Positions 7,093 through 13,674 of a stretch of DNA of 15,030 bases are shown in pieces. Location of the stretch: positions 1 through 15,030 of the forward strand of contig CAMCQL010000023.1 of assembly GCA_945877005.1 (NCBI GenBank). The letters are read 5' to 3'. Position numbers and translations under genes: made by a program. Within the stretch, counting starts at the first letter, position 1; each line of letters begins with the position of its first letter. The stretch is from Chryseobacterium gleum (GTDB taxonomy: Bacteria > Bacteroidota > Bacteroidia > Flavobacteriales_D > Crocinitomicaceae). The notes below the pieces were generated by a model. The model was not told the DNA's origin. It saw nothing but the letters and a program-made list of their open reading frames with translations, and ran no database searches.

Positions 7093-7614
7093 ATGAAAAT
7101 AGTAATGCTTTTAATGGTTGTCGTTACATTGTTAAGTTGTTCTAAGAATAAACCTAAAATTGGTGACTTATATAAAGGTGGGTATGTGTTTAAGGTGAAT
7201 TTTTGGAGTGGTGGTTTATGTGCAGCTACCAAAGACTTTAAGACTGGAGTTGAGTGGGGGTGTTACAGTCAGTTAATTGATGGTGCAAACGGTGAAGATG
7301 TTGGAGACGGAGAAGAAAACTCAAAAGATATCCTTGGAGGATGTTCAGATGCTTTAACTGCAGCAACAGTTTGTGATGTTCTTGTGTCTGAAGATCAAGA
7401 CGATTGGTATTTACCTTCAATAGGTGAATTAGAATTGATGTACAATGAACTTCATGCTAAGGGTATAGGTAATTTTAGTTATACCAATTATTGGAGTTCA
7501 ACTCAGAACTTTTCCCTAGGAGCGTGGAATTTAAATTTTGGATCGGGACAACGAGATAATAGTAAGGCAAAGAAAGATGCCAGTTGTAGGGTTCGCGCAA
7601 TTCGCTCATTTTAA
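7093..7614 (+). CDS. Lipoprotein with DUF1566-like (Lcl C-terminal) domain
   Basis: A 173-residue lipoprotein. The signal ends in the lipobox LLSC with lipidated C16, so it is expected to be anchored in a membrane facing the periplasm or outside. The rest fits the DUF1566/Lcl C-terminal family: GDLYKGGYVFKV near 24-35, DDWYLPSIGELELMY near 103-117, YWSST at 133-137 and CRVRAIRSF at the end. Internal cysteines C43, C57, C84, C94 and C165 may form disulfides. This family shares a C-type-lectin-like fold and the closing WSST...VR pattern with the protein encoded directly upstream. The start is 1 nt after that gene's stop, so the two are almost certainly co-expressed and may act together. Function is unknown; related domains occur in surface-binding proteins. 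Confidence 0.8.
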   Translation: MKIVMLLMVVVTLLSCSKNKPKIGDLYKGGYVFKVNFWSGGLCAATKDFKTGVEWGCYSQLIDGANGEDVGDGEENSKDILGGCSDALTAATVCDVLVSEDQDDWYLPSIGELELMYNELHAKGIGNFSYTNYWSSTQNFSLGAWNLNFGSGQRDNSKAKKDASCRVRAIRSF

Positions 7615-7636
7615 TCGTTTTATTAAATAGTTTTAA

Positions 7637-8368
7637 ATGAAAGCATTGTATTTAAAGGAGATTAGAAGCTTTTTAAGCTCAGTCATAGGGTATGTATTCA
7701 TATTGATTTTTTTAATTACTTCCGGATTATTTCATTGGGTTATATCTTACAATACAAATTTATTAGAAGGCAGTGAGTCTGATTTGATCCCTTTTTTTAA
7801 TTTATCGCCTACTATTTTTCTGATTTTGATTCCCGCAATTACAATGCGTTCAATTGCTGAAGAGCGTAAAAATGGAACCATTGAACTTTTGTTTACGCGT
7901 CCTATTTCCGATTTGAATGTATTATTAGCTAAGTATTTTGCGGGTGTAACATTGTTAGCGATTGCAATTGTACCAACGATTGTCTTTTATATTTCAATGC
8001 ATTATTTGGGGAATCCAATTGGTGTGTTAGATGATGGTGCAACATTTACTTCTTACGTTGGTCTTTTCCTTTTGGGAGCCACTTTTGTTGCGATTGGTAT
8101 TTTTTCTTCTTCTATTACGAGTAGTCAAATTGTTGCATTTATTTTGGCTATGTTTTTTTGTTGGTTTTTTTACGACGGTTTAACATTGTTGGGCTCATTT
8201 AATTTAATGGGAGATTTTGATTACTTAATTCGTTATTGTGGAATGAGTTTTCATTATGATGCAATTAAGAGAGGTGTGATTGATTCGAGTGACGTAATCT
8301 ACTTTTTATCTCTAATTTGTGTCTTTATTTTCGCTTCATTGACAATTATAAAATCGCTTAAAAAATAA
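7637..8368 (+). CDS. gldF: Gliding-motility ABC transporter permease GldF
   Basis: A 243-residue ABC-2 type permease. About six hydrophobic membrane segments are visible, near residues 16-38, 56-74, 98-120, 137-157, 160-185 and 217-238. After the second lies the conserved cytoplasmic stretch RSIAEERKNGTIELLFTRPI (71-90), which is characteristic of GldF/NosY-like permeases. In Flavobacterium johnsoniae, GldF acts with GldG and the ATPase GldA, and the genes were found through gliding mutants; the transported substrate is not known. gldA is not adjacent here, consistent with its separate location in that species. The gene lies 22 nt after the lipoprotein and 4 nt before gldG. GldFG homologues also occur in non-gliding Bacteroidota, so motility should not be assumed. 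Confidence 0.92.
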   Translation: MKALYLKEIRSFLSSVIGYVFILIFLITSGLFHWVISYNTNLLEGSESDLIPFFNLSPTIFLILIPAITMRSIAEERKNGTIELLFTRPISDLNVLLAKYFAGVTLLAIAIVPTIVFYISMHYLGNPIGVLDDGATFTSYVGLFLLGATFVAIGIFSSSITSSQIVAFILAMFFCWFFYDGLTLLGSFNLMGDFDYLIRYCGMSFHYDAIKRGVIDSSDVIYFLSLICVFIFASLTIIKSLKK

Positions 8369-8372
8369 TTGT

Positions 8373-10157
8373 ATGTCGGATTCTAAGTCTAAAGGTTTTA
8401 TATATAACTGGTCCTTTTTATTACTGGTTATTCTTGGATTGGTGTTTATAAATATCATTGGTTCTATTATTTATTTTCGTTGGGATGCAACAGAAGATAA
8501 GAGGTATTCTTTAACAGAGGGAACAGAGAGTTATTTATCTGATGAATCAAATTTTCCAAATCGGTTGTCGATTAAAATATATCTTGAGGGTAATTTACCC
8601 GCTGAAATAAAACGGTATAAAAATGCAATCGAAGATAAATTAAAAGAATTTAAACAATACACTGGAAATCGATTGGAATATTCATTCGTTGATCCAATGG
8701 ATGGAACTGAAGAAGATCAACAGTTTTTATTTGAAACCATTTATAATAAAGGCAAAGGAATTGTGCCGATGGAAGTGATGTTCATGAAAGACGGTACACA
8801 AAATCAAATGATGCTTTGGCCAGGTGCTGAAATTGATTATGAGGGAAGTACAGTTAGTTATGTTCAGCTATTGCCAGGTACACCGCAAGGAAAGTTTTAT
8901 ACGTTAAACCAACAATTTGAGGCACAAATTCAAAATTCAATCAATAATTTAGAATACATGTTGTTGAGTGCAATTCGCAGGGCAACTCAAAAAACAAAAC
9001 CTAGAATTGCTTTTTTACAGGGACATGGTGAATTGTCCTATGCAGCAACTCAAAGAGTCAGAACGTTAATTGCTCCCTATTACAGTGTTGAAGACATTAC
9101 ACTGAATGATTCGTTGGATGCACTAAAAGGAGTTAAAGGACTTGTGATTGCGCGTCCAACAAAACCATTTTCTGAAAAAGACAAGTACATCATTGATCAG
9201 TTTTTAATGCGTGGTGGAAGATTAATGTGTTTTATTGATAAGTTAGTAATTCCTGAAGATACTTTGAATAAAAATGGTTATACGCATACAACGCGTAATA
9301 TGATTGAATTAGATAAGATGTTGTTCGATTATGGCGTTAAAGTAAATGACAATTTGGTGTTTGATGTGCAATGTGCACCCAAAGCGATACCTACAGCCAA
9401 ACAAATGTTGATTCCTTGGTTTTTTGCAGTAAGAGCTACATCGACTTCACATCCAATTGCACGAAATATTGATCCCGTTTTATTGAAATATGTCTCTCAA
9501 ATTGAGTTTGTTGGGAACGGTAAACAAATAAAAAGACCTGTTCTTTCTTCTTCTACGAATTCTGCAGTTACAGGATTAGCGCCTTTAATAAGTCTAATCA
9601 TGTATAAGAATTATGGACCGAACCCTCATTTAAATCCAAATATTGAGGATGAGTCTAATAAAAAATGCATTGCAGGGATTGTTGAAGGTAATTTTGAATC
9701 TCATTTTAAAAATAGAATCATTGATGCTTTTGCAAAAAATCCTGAAGTAGATTACAAAGAAAAAAGCATAAAAGAAGGAAAAGTAATTGTGGTTGGAAAT
9801 GGATCATTTATAGAGAATAAATATGATTCAATTTTAGATAAAAACGGTCAATATAAATACAGAGCAAGAGCCTTCAATGAATTGAAAATGGATGAAACAA
9901 TGGCATCTTTAAATATGCAGCCTATCGTGTATGGAAATCAAGAATTTTTTCAAAATATGGTTGATTATATGATGGGTGATAATTCGGTATTAGATGTTCG
10001 CAGTCGTCAAATTGACATACATTCAATAGATAAAGAGAAGGTTAAAGTAGAGGCAGGGTATTATAAAATAATAAATATGTTATTACCAAGTGCGATAATT
10101 CTACTTTTGGCAATACTTATTTATTTTATTCGTAAAAGAAAATATACGGGGTTTTAG
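8373..10157 (+). CDS. gldG: Gliding-motility ABC transporter substrate-binding-like protein GldG
   Basis: A 594-residue membrane-anchored protein. It has an N-terminal transmembrane helix near residues 13-34, a long extracytoplasmic region, and a C-terminal helix near 568-585 followed by the basic tail IRKRKYTGF. Two GldG hallmarks are visible: RWDATEDKRYSLTEGT (36-51) and YLEGNLPAEIKRY (70-82). IAFLQGHGE in the middle also fits the family's ABC_transp_aux-type domain. It is thought to be the auxiliary or substrate-binding part of the GldAFG transporter. It follows gldF by 4 nt and is probably translated with it. Length is within the usual range for the family and no lesion is seen. Confidence 0.92.
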   Translation: MSDSKSKGFIYNWSFLLLVILGLVFINIIGSIIYFRWDATEDKRYSLTEGTESYLSDESNFPNRLSIKIYLEGNLPAEIKRYKNAIEDKLKEFKQYTGNRLEYSFVDPMDGTEEDQQFLFETIYNKGKGIVPMEVMFMKDGTQNQMMLWPGAEIDYEGSTVSYVQLLPGTPQGKFYTLNQQFEAQIQNSINNLEYMLLSAIRRATQKTKPRIAFLQGHGELSYAATQRVRTLIAPYYSVEDITLNDSLDALKGVKGLVIARPTKPFSEKDKYIIDQFLMRGGRLMCFIDKLVIPEDTLNKNGYTHTTRNMIELDKMLFDYGVKVNDNLVFDVQCAPKAIPTAKQMLIPWFFAVRATSTSHPIARNIDPVLLKYVSQIEFVGNGKQIKRPVLSSSTNSAVTGLAPLISLIMYKNYGPNPHLNPNIEDESNKKCIAGIVEGNFESHFKNRIIDAFAKNPEVDYKEKSIKEGKVIVVGNGSFIENKYDSILDKNGQYKYRARAFNELKMDETMASLNMQPIVYGNQEFFQNMVDYMMGDNSVLDVRSRQIDIHSIDKEKVKVEAGYYKIINMLLPSAIILLLAILIYFIRKRKYTGF

Positions 10158-10189
10158 AACGTAGCTCCAGAGAAACCAAATTTACGTTC
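10157..10189. repeat. Short inverted repeat after gldG
   Basis: GAACGTA at 10157-10163 is the exact reverse complement of TACGTTC at 10183-10189, with a 19-nt loop. It fills the 60-nt gap between gldG and the following gene. It might form a hairpin that attenuates read-through or protects the transcript end, but it has no T-tract directly behind it, so an intrinsic terminator is unlikely. Confidence 0.3.
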
Positions 10190-10217
10190 GTTGAGTTTTA
10201 GTATCAAAATTTAAATA

Positions 10218-11237
10218 ATGAAAAAAAGTAATATAGGAATAGTTGTTGTATTAGTTGTTGTTGGTGTCTTGGGTTTTTTTGCGACTAATTTGGTTCGAAA
10301 TAGAGGGAAGTCTGATACTGAGTTGTTAGAGTTTGCCATTAAGGATACAAGTACTGTTGATAAGTTGATCATTACCGATCAACATATGCGTTCGATTGAG
10401 CTGATACGCGCAGGGCAAAATTGGACGGATAGTAAAGGTGAATGTGTTACTCAGGAGCCGGTAGGAATGATACTGGAGACGATTAAGAATGTTCAATTTA
10501 AAGGATATGTTCCTGAAAACGCTCGGAAAAACATCGTGAAAATGATGGTTGCAACACATACAAAAGTTCAAATTTTCCAAAAGGGAAATTGGGTAAAAAC
10601 GTGGTATGTGGGTTTTTCAACGCAAGACCATTACGGAACTTATATGTTGTTAGAGACACCCGATGAAAAAAGCGATTTACCAGTTATCATGAAAGTAAAA
10701 GGTTTGAACGGAATCATTGAACCACGTTTTTTTGCTGATAAAAGACGTTGGGTGTGTACAGAAATTTTTTCGTTGGATCGTACAGAAATTTCTGAAGTGG
10801 ATGTAAAATTCAACGATGTGCCGTCAAGAAGCTTTAAAGTTCTTCAAAAAGGTTCTAATTATTCTGTTCTTGCAAATGGTAAAAAAGTTAAGGGTTTAGA
10901 CACAAACTTGGTTGTACATTACCTAAATAATTATAAAAAAATTCATTTTGAATCTGCAAATTTTGAGTTGTCCAAGAAACAACAAGACAGTGTTCGTAGA
11001 ACTTCTCCATTTTGTAGAATGACATTGAAAGAATTCGCAGGAAATAAATCGATTTTGCAAATGTATCGAATTCCTGTAACAAATAAATCAGTGAATGATT
11101 TTGGAGATTCGGTAATGTATAACCCTGACAGGTTTTGGTGCCTATTGCCTTCAGGAGAGTTTGTGAAGTGCCAATATTTCGTCTTTAATCCATTGATTAT
11201 GGGGCAAATTTATTTTGGTTTGAAACCAAAAGAATAG
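10218..11237 (+). CDS. Membrane-anchored DUF4340-like protein downstream of gldFG
   Basis: A 339-residue protein with a single N-terminal hydrophobic helix (residues about 5-25) followed by a basic stop (VRNRGK). The rest is predicted extracytoplasmic. Features include LIITDQHMRSIELIRAGQNW near 50-69 and RRWVCTEIFSLDRTEISEVD near 176-195, compatible with the DUF4340 family. DUF4340 proteins are found beside ABC-2 permease and GldG-type genes in many bacteria and are thought to be accessory parts of those transporters; that supports a link to GldFG here. It begins 60 nt after gldG, and a possible terminator follows it. Family assignment is by resemblance and should be confirmed by profile search; the membrane anchor is clear. 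Confidence 0.65.
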   Translation: MKKSNIGIVVVLVVVGVLGFFATNLVRNRGKSDTELLEFAIKDTSTVDKLIITDQHMRSIELIRAGQNWTDSKGECVTQEPVGMILETIKNVQFKGYVPENARKNIVKMMVATHTKVQIFQKGNWVKTWYVGFSTQDHYGTYMLLETPDEKSDLPVIMKVKGLNGIIEPRFFADKRRWVCTEIFSLDRTEISEVDVKFNDVPSRSFKVLQKGSNYSVLANGKKVKGLDTNLVVHYLNNYKKIHFESANFELSKKQQDSVRRTSPFCRMTLKEFAGNKSILQMYRIPVTNKSVNDFGDSVMYNPDRFWCLLPSGEFVKCQYFVFNPLIMGQIYFGLKPKE

Positions 11238-11276
11238 CGATCATGTTTTTAGTATAGTTGCCCTAGTTGGTTTTAA

Positions 11277-11310
11277 TAGTTGGGATTACTCAACTAAACT
11301 TAGTTTTTTT
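11277..11310 (+). terminator. Possible intrinsic terminator after the DUF4340-like gene
   Basis: TAGTTGGG (11277-11284) can pair with CTCAACTA (11289-11296) around an ATTA loop: 8 pairs with one G-T wobble. A run of seven T lies at 11304-11310, 7 nt beyond the stem. The spacing is longer than usual and the stem is AU-rich, so this is a weak candidate. It sits 40 nt after the stop codon, a sensible place for one. Confidence 0.35.
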
Positions 11311-11394
11311 GAAAAAAACGACCATCTAAAAGAAAGTTGTTGAAAACTATTAGTAACTATTTGATAGGCGAAGAATTTTAGTTGAAAGTAAATG

Positions 11395-11402
11395 TATTTT
11401 TG
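11395..11402 (+). promoter_or_regulatory. Putative -7 promoter element of dnaN
   Basis: TATTTTTG matches TAnnTTTG exactly and lies 19 nt before the dnaN ATG. No matching -33 box at the usual distance is evident; TTG occurs 10 bp upstream. The remaining part of the 184-bp gap (11238-11421) holds three TAGTTG motifs, the possible terminator and an A/T palindrome, and no reading frame that looks like a gene. Confidence 0.45.
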
Positions 11403-11421
11403 TTTTTAAAATAAATAAACA

Positions 11422-12540
11422 ATGAATTTTATAGTTTCTAGTAACACATTATTAAAGTACTTACAGAGTATCAGCGGTGTTTTGACGACAAACAATTCTC
11501 TTCCAATTTTAGATAATTTTTTGTTTGAAATTGAAGATGGAATTTTGTCAATCTCTGCATCGGATATTGAAACTACGATGAAGACTTCTCTAATAGTTGA
11601 AGCAAATGAATTCGGTAGAATTGCAATTCCGGCTAAAATATTGTTAGATATCCTTAAGAATTTACCTGATCAACCATGTACTTTTTCTGTAGATAATACA
11701 ACTCACGGTATTGAAATAACATACGATAATGGTAAAGCCAAAATGGTAGGGTTCAATGCAGATGAGTATCCAAAGACACAACAATTGAAGGAAGGAATAA
11801 CCCTTCGTATGTCTGCAGATATAATTTCAAATGCGATTAATCATACTTTATTTGCGACTGGTAATGATGAATTACGCCCAGTAATGGGAGGTGTTTATTG
11901 CCAGTTTTCACCAGCTGAAATATTATTTGTTGCTACCGATGCTCATAAATTGGTTCGTTATAAGCGCACTGACATTATTACAGAATCGAACGGGGCATTT
12001 ATATTTCCAAAAAAGCCATTGAATCTATTAAAATCTAATTTTAGGGGAGATGAAGAGGTTGAATTAGAGTACAATGAATCCAATGTTGTTTTTAAATTCG
12101 GAGACATTGTAATGTCATGTAGATTAGTTGATGGAAAATATCCGAATTATGAAGCTGTAATTCCAAAAGAAAATCCTAATATCTTAACCATTGATAGACA
12201 ACAGTTTTTAAGTTCAATAAAGCGTGTTTCTATTTTTGCAAATAAAACAACCCATCAAATTAAATTGAAATTTGCAGGATCTGAACTCGCAATATCAGCA
12301 GAAGATTTAGACTTCTCAAATGAGTCGAACGAACGTTTAACGTGTCATTACGATGGTGATGATATGGAAATCGGTTTTAATGGCAAGTTCATGATGGAAA
12401 TGTTAGCAAATTTGGATTCCCCAGAAATTAAAATTCAGATGAGTGTACCGAGTCGTGCTGGGTTACTTGTCCCTGCGAATTCAACGAATGAACACGAAGA
12501 TATATTAATGTTGGTAATGCCTGTTATGCTAAATCGTTAG
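11422..12540 (+). CDS. dnaN: DNA polymerase III beta subunit (sliding clamp)
   Basis: A 372-residue beta clamp, which forms a dimeric ring around DNA and tethers polymerase III and repair factors. The N-terminus MNFIVSSNTLLKYLQSISGV and the NNSLPILDNFLFE stretch are typical, as are FNADEYP near 113-119, LRPVMGGVYCQF near 151-162, VDGKYPNYEAVIP near 235-247, and the closing MPVMLNR. Length is normal. In this genome dnaN is beside gldFG, not beside dnaA, an arrangement known from other flavobacteria. A TAnnTTTG element precedes the start by about 20 nt, giving it its own promoter. The downstream acidic gene begins 42 nt after the stop and may be co-transcribed. Confidence 0.97.
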   Translation: MNFIVSSNTLLKYLQSISGVLTTNNSLPILDNFLFEIEDGILSISASDIETTMKTSLIVEANEFGRIAIPAKILLDILKNLPDQPCTFSVDNTTHGIEITYDNGKAKMVGFNADEYPKTQQLKEGITLRMSADIISNAINHTLFATGNDELRPVMGGVYCQFSPAEILFVATDAHKLVRYKRTDIITESNGAFIFPKKPLNLLKSNFRGDEEVELEYNESNVVFKFGDIVMSCRLVDGKYPNYEAVIPKENPNILTIDRQQFLSSIKRVSIFANKTTHQIKLKFAGSELAISAEDLDFSNESNERLTCHYDGDDMEIGFNGKFMMEMLANLDSPEIKIQMSVPSRAGLLVPANSTNEHEDILMLVMPVMLNR

Positions 12541-12582
12541 ACTTACTTTTTTTGATAAAAACAGATAAATATAAAGCAATAA

Positions 12583-13062
12583 ATGAAACATATTACTTAT
12601 TCAAGCATAGAGAAAGCAATCGGAATAATTGACAATTTGGACGATGATGGATTAGAACAAATTGCAGAAAAGTATGCGTTAGAGCAACCTGTTTTAATGG
12701 GGTATGCTATGAGTGCTGCGGCTGAGTATGAAAATGAGGAATTAGAAGGCTTGTTAATTTATTATTTTTGCCTCATTATAGAAGCTTTTAAACAAGAAGG
12801 TGCAGCATTGAATAAGATCGAAGAAGATCTAATTGATACATTTGAGGAACCTTTTTTCGAAATGTTAGATGCTTATTTTGAGAATGACGATGATGAAATT
12901 ATTGAAGATTTTTGCGACCAACCACATTTAACGGGGTTCATGGCAATGGAAATCAGCGAACCTGATGAGGACGGTACAGAATTAGATGATGACACTGCTT
13001 CACAATTGTTCATCGTTGCGTTAGCAATGATTACATTATTGAGTCGTTCCATACAAGCATAA
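12583..13062 (+). CDS. Highly acidic hypothetical protein between dnaN and paaI
   Basis: A 159-residue protein I do not recognise. It contains 40 Asp/Glu against only 6 Lys/Arg, so it is strongly acidic. Clusters include DNLDDD near 17-22, FENDDDEIIEDF near 98-109 and EPDEDGTELDDD near 125-136. There is no signal peptide; the last 20 or so residues (FIVALAMITLLSR) are hydrophobic but look like a buried helix more than a membrane anchor. Overall it appears alpha-helical and cytoplasmic. It begins 42 nt after dnaN and ends 1 nt before the thioesterase gene, so it is probably translated together with the latter. Composition resembles DNA-mimic or partner-binding acidic proteins, but that is only an analogy and no function is assigned. 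Confidence 0.75.
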   Translation: MKHITYSSIEKAIGIIDNLDDDGLEQIAEKYALEQPVLMGYAMSAAAEYENEELEGLLIYYFCLIIEAFKQEGAALNKIEEDLIDTFEEPFFEMLDAYFENDDDEIIEDFCDQPHLTGFMAMEISEPDEDGTELDDDTASQLFIVALAMITLLSRSIQA

Positions 13063-13063
13063 T

Positions 13064-13471
13064 ATGAAATCACCTAAGGAAATCGTTGAATTGATGTTTT
13101 CCAATGATCTATACAGTAGATTTTTAGGTATTTCTATAGAGTCGTGTAGTCACGGTACTTGTCAACTAAAACTCAAAGTCCATGAACAATTGTTAAATGG
13201 ATTTAAAATAGCGCATGGTGGAATTTCTTATGCACTAGCAGACTCAGCACTTGCATTTGCTGCTAATACTTATGGCTTTAAAGCGGTTAGTATTGAATCT
13301 TCTATTTCTCATTTAAAAACTGTTGATCTAGGAGATGAATTAATAGCTACTGCTGTAGAGATTAATAAAGGAAATAAGCTGGGGGTTTATCAAGTGACCG
13401 TTTTAAATCAAAATAATTTGTTGGTGGCTCATTTTAAAGGGACAGTGTTTTTTTCTCAAGATCATTGGTAG
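13064..13471 (+). CDS. paaI: PaaI-type hotdog-fold acyl-CoA thioesterase
   Basis: A 135-residue single-hotdog protein, close to the usual PaaI length. The active-site region LLNGFKIAHGGISYALAD (43-60) contains the HGG turn (51-53) and the probable catalytic aspartate D60, followed by ALAFAANTYGFKAVS. ATAVEINKG and GVYQVTVLNQ later in the chain also resemble PaaI. In phenylacetate degradation PaaI hydrolyses phenylacetyl-CoA derivatives, especially hydroxylated ones, and is thought to rescue CoA trapped in dead-end products. Having paaABCD and paaE in the same window makes that role likely, although a broader thioesterase activity is possible. It starts 1 nt after the acidic gene and is separated from the rest of the paa genes by the gldFG-dnaN block. 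Confidence 0.85.
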   Translation: MKSPKEIVELMFSNDLYSRFLGISIESCSHGTCQLKLKVHEQLLNGFKIAHGGISYALADSALAFAANTYGFKAVSIESSISHLKTVDLGDELIATAVEINKGNKLGVYQVTVLNQNNLLVAHFKGTVFFSQDHW

Positions 13472-13674
13472 TATTTGTTAGTAATCCTGAAGAATCCTTT
13501 AATCGTTATTCCATTGTTTAGTAATTGATTAAAATGCTTAAGAGTGATACTGGAACTTTTTAGTTTTAGTTGATTTTTTTCTGGATCACAATTATTTACG
13601 CATCTATTATCCCGAAATTTAATTAGGTCCAAGAGATTTCAATTTGTTTATGGTTTAACAATTAAATTATTTTT
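13472..13674. other. 203-bp intergenic region before the ABC exporter gene
   Basis: This AT-rich stretch contains no convincing reading frame, RNA gene or strong hairpin. A TTTG at 13643-13646 could serve as a -33 box, but the matching TAnnTTTG is absent; only TATTTTTA running into the start codon is found. It presumably holds the end of the dnaN-paaI transcript and the promoter of the next gene, neither of which I can place. Confidence 0.5.

Noticed and set aside
13472..13674. Search for a tRNA, small RNA or small gene in the gap before the ABC exporter
   Set aside because: No cloverleaf, strong hairpin with T-tract or plausible reading frame was seen.
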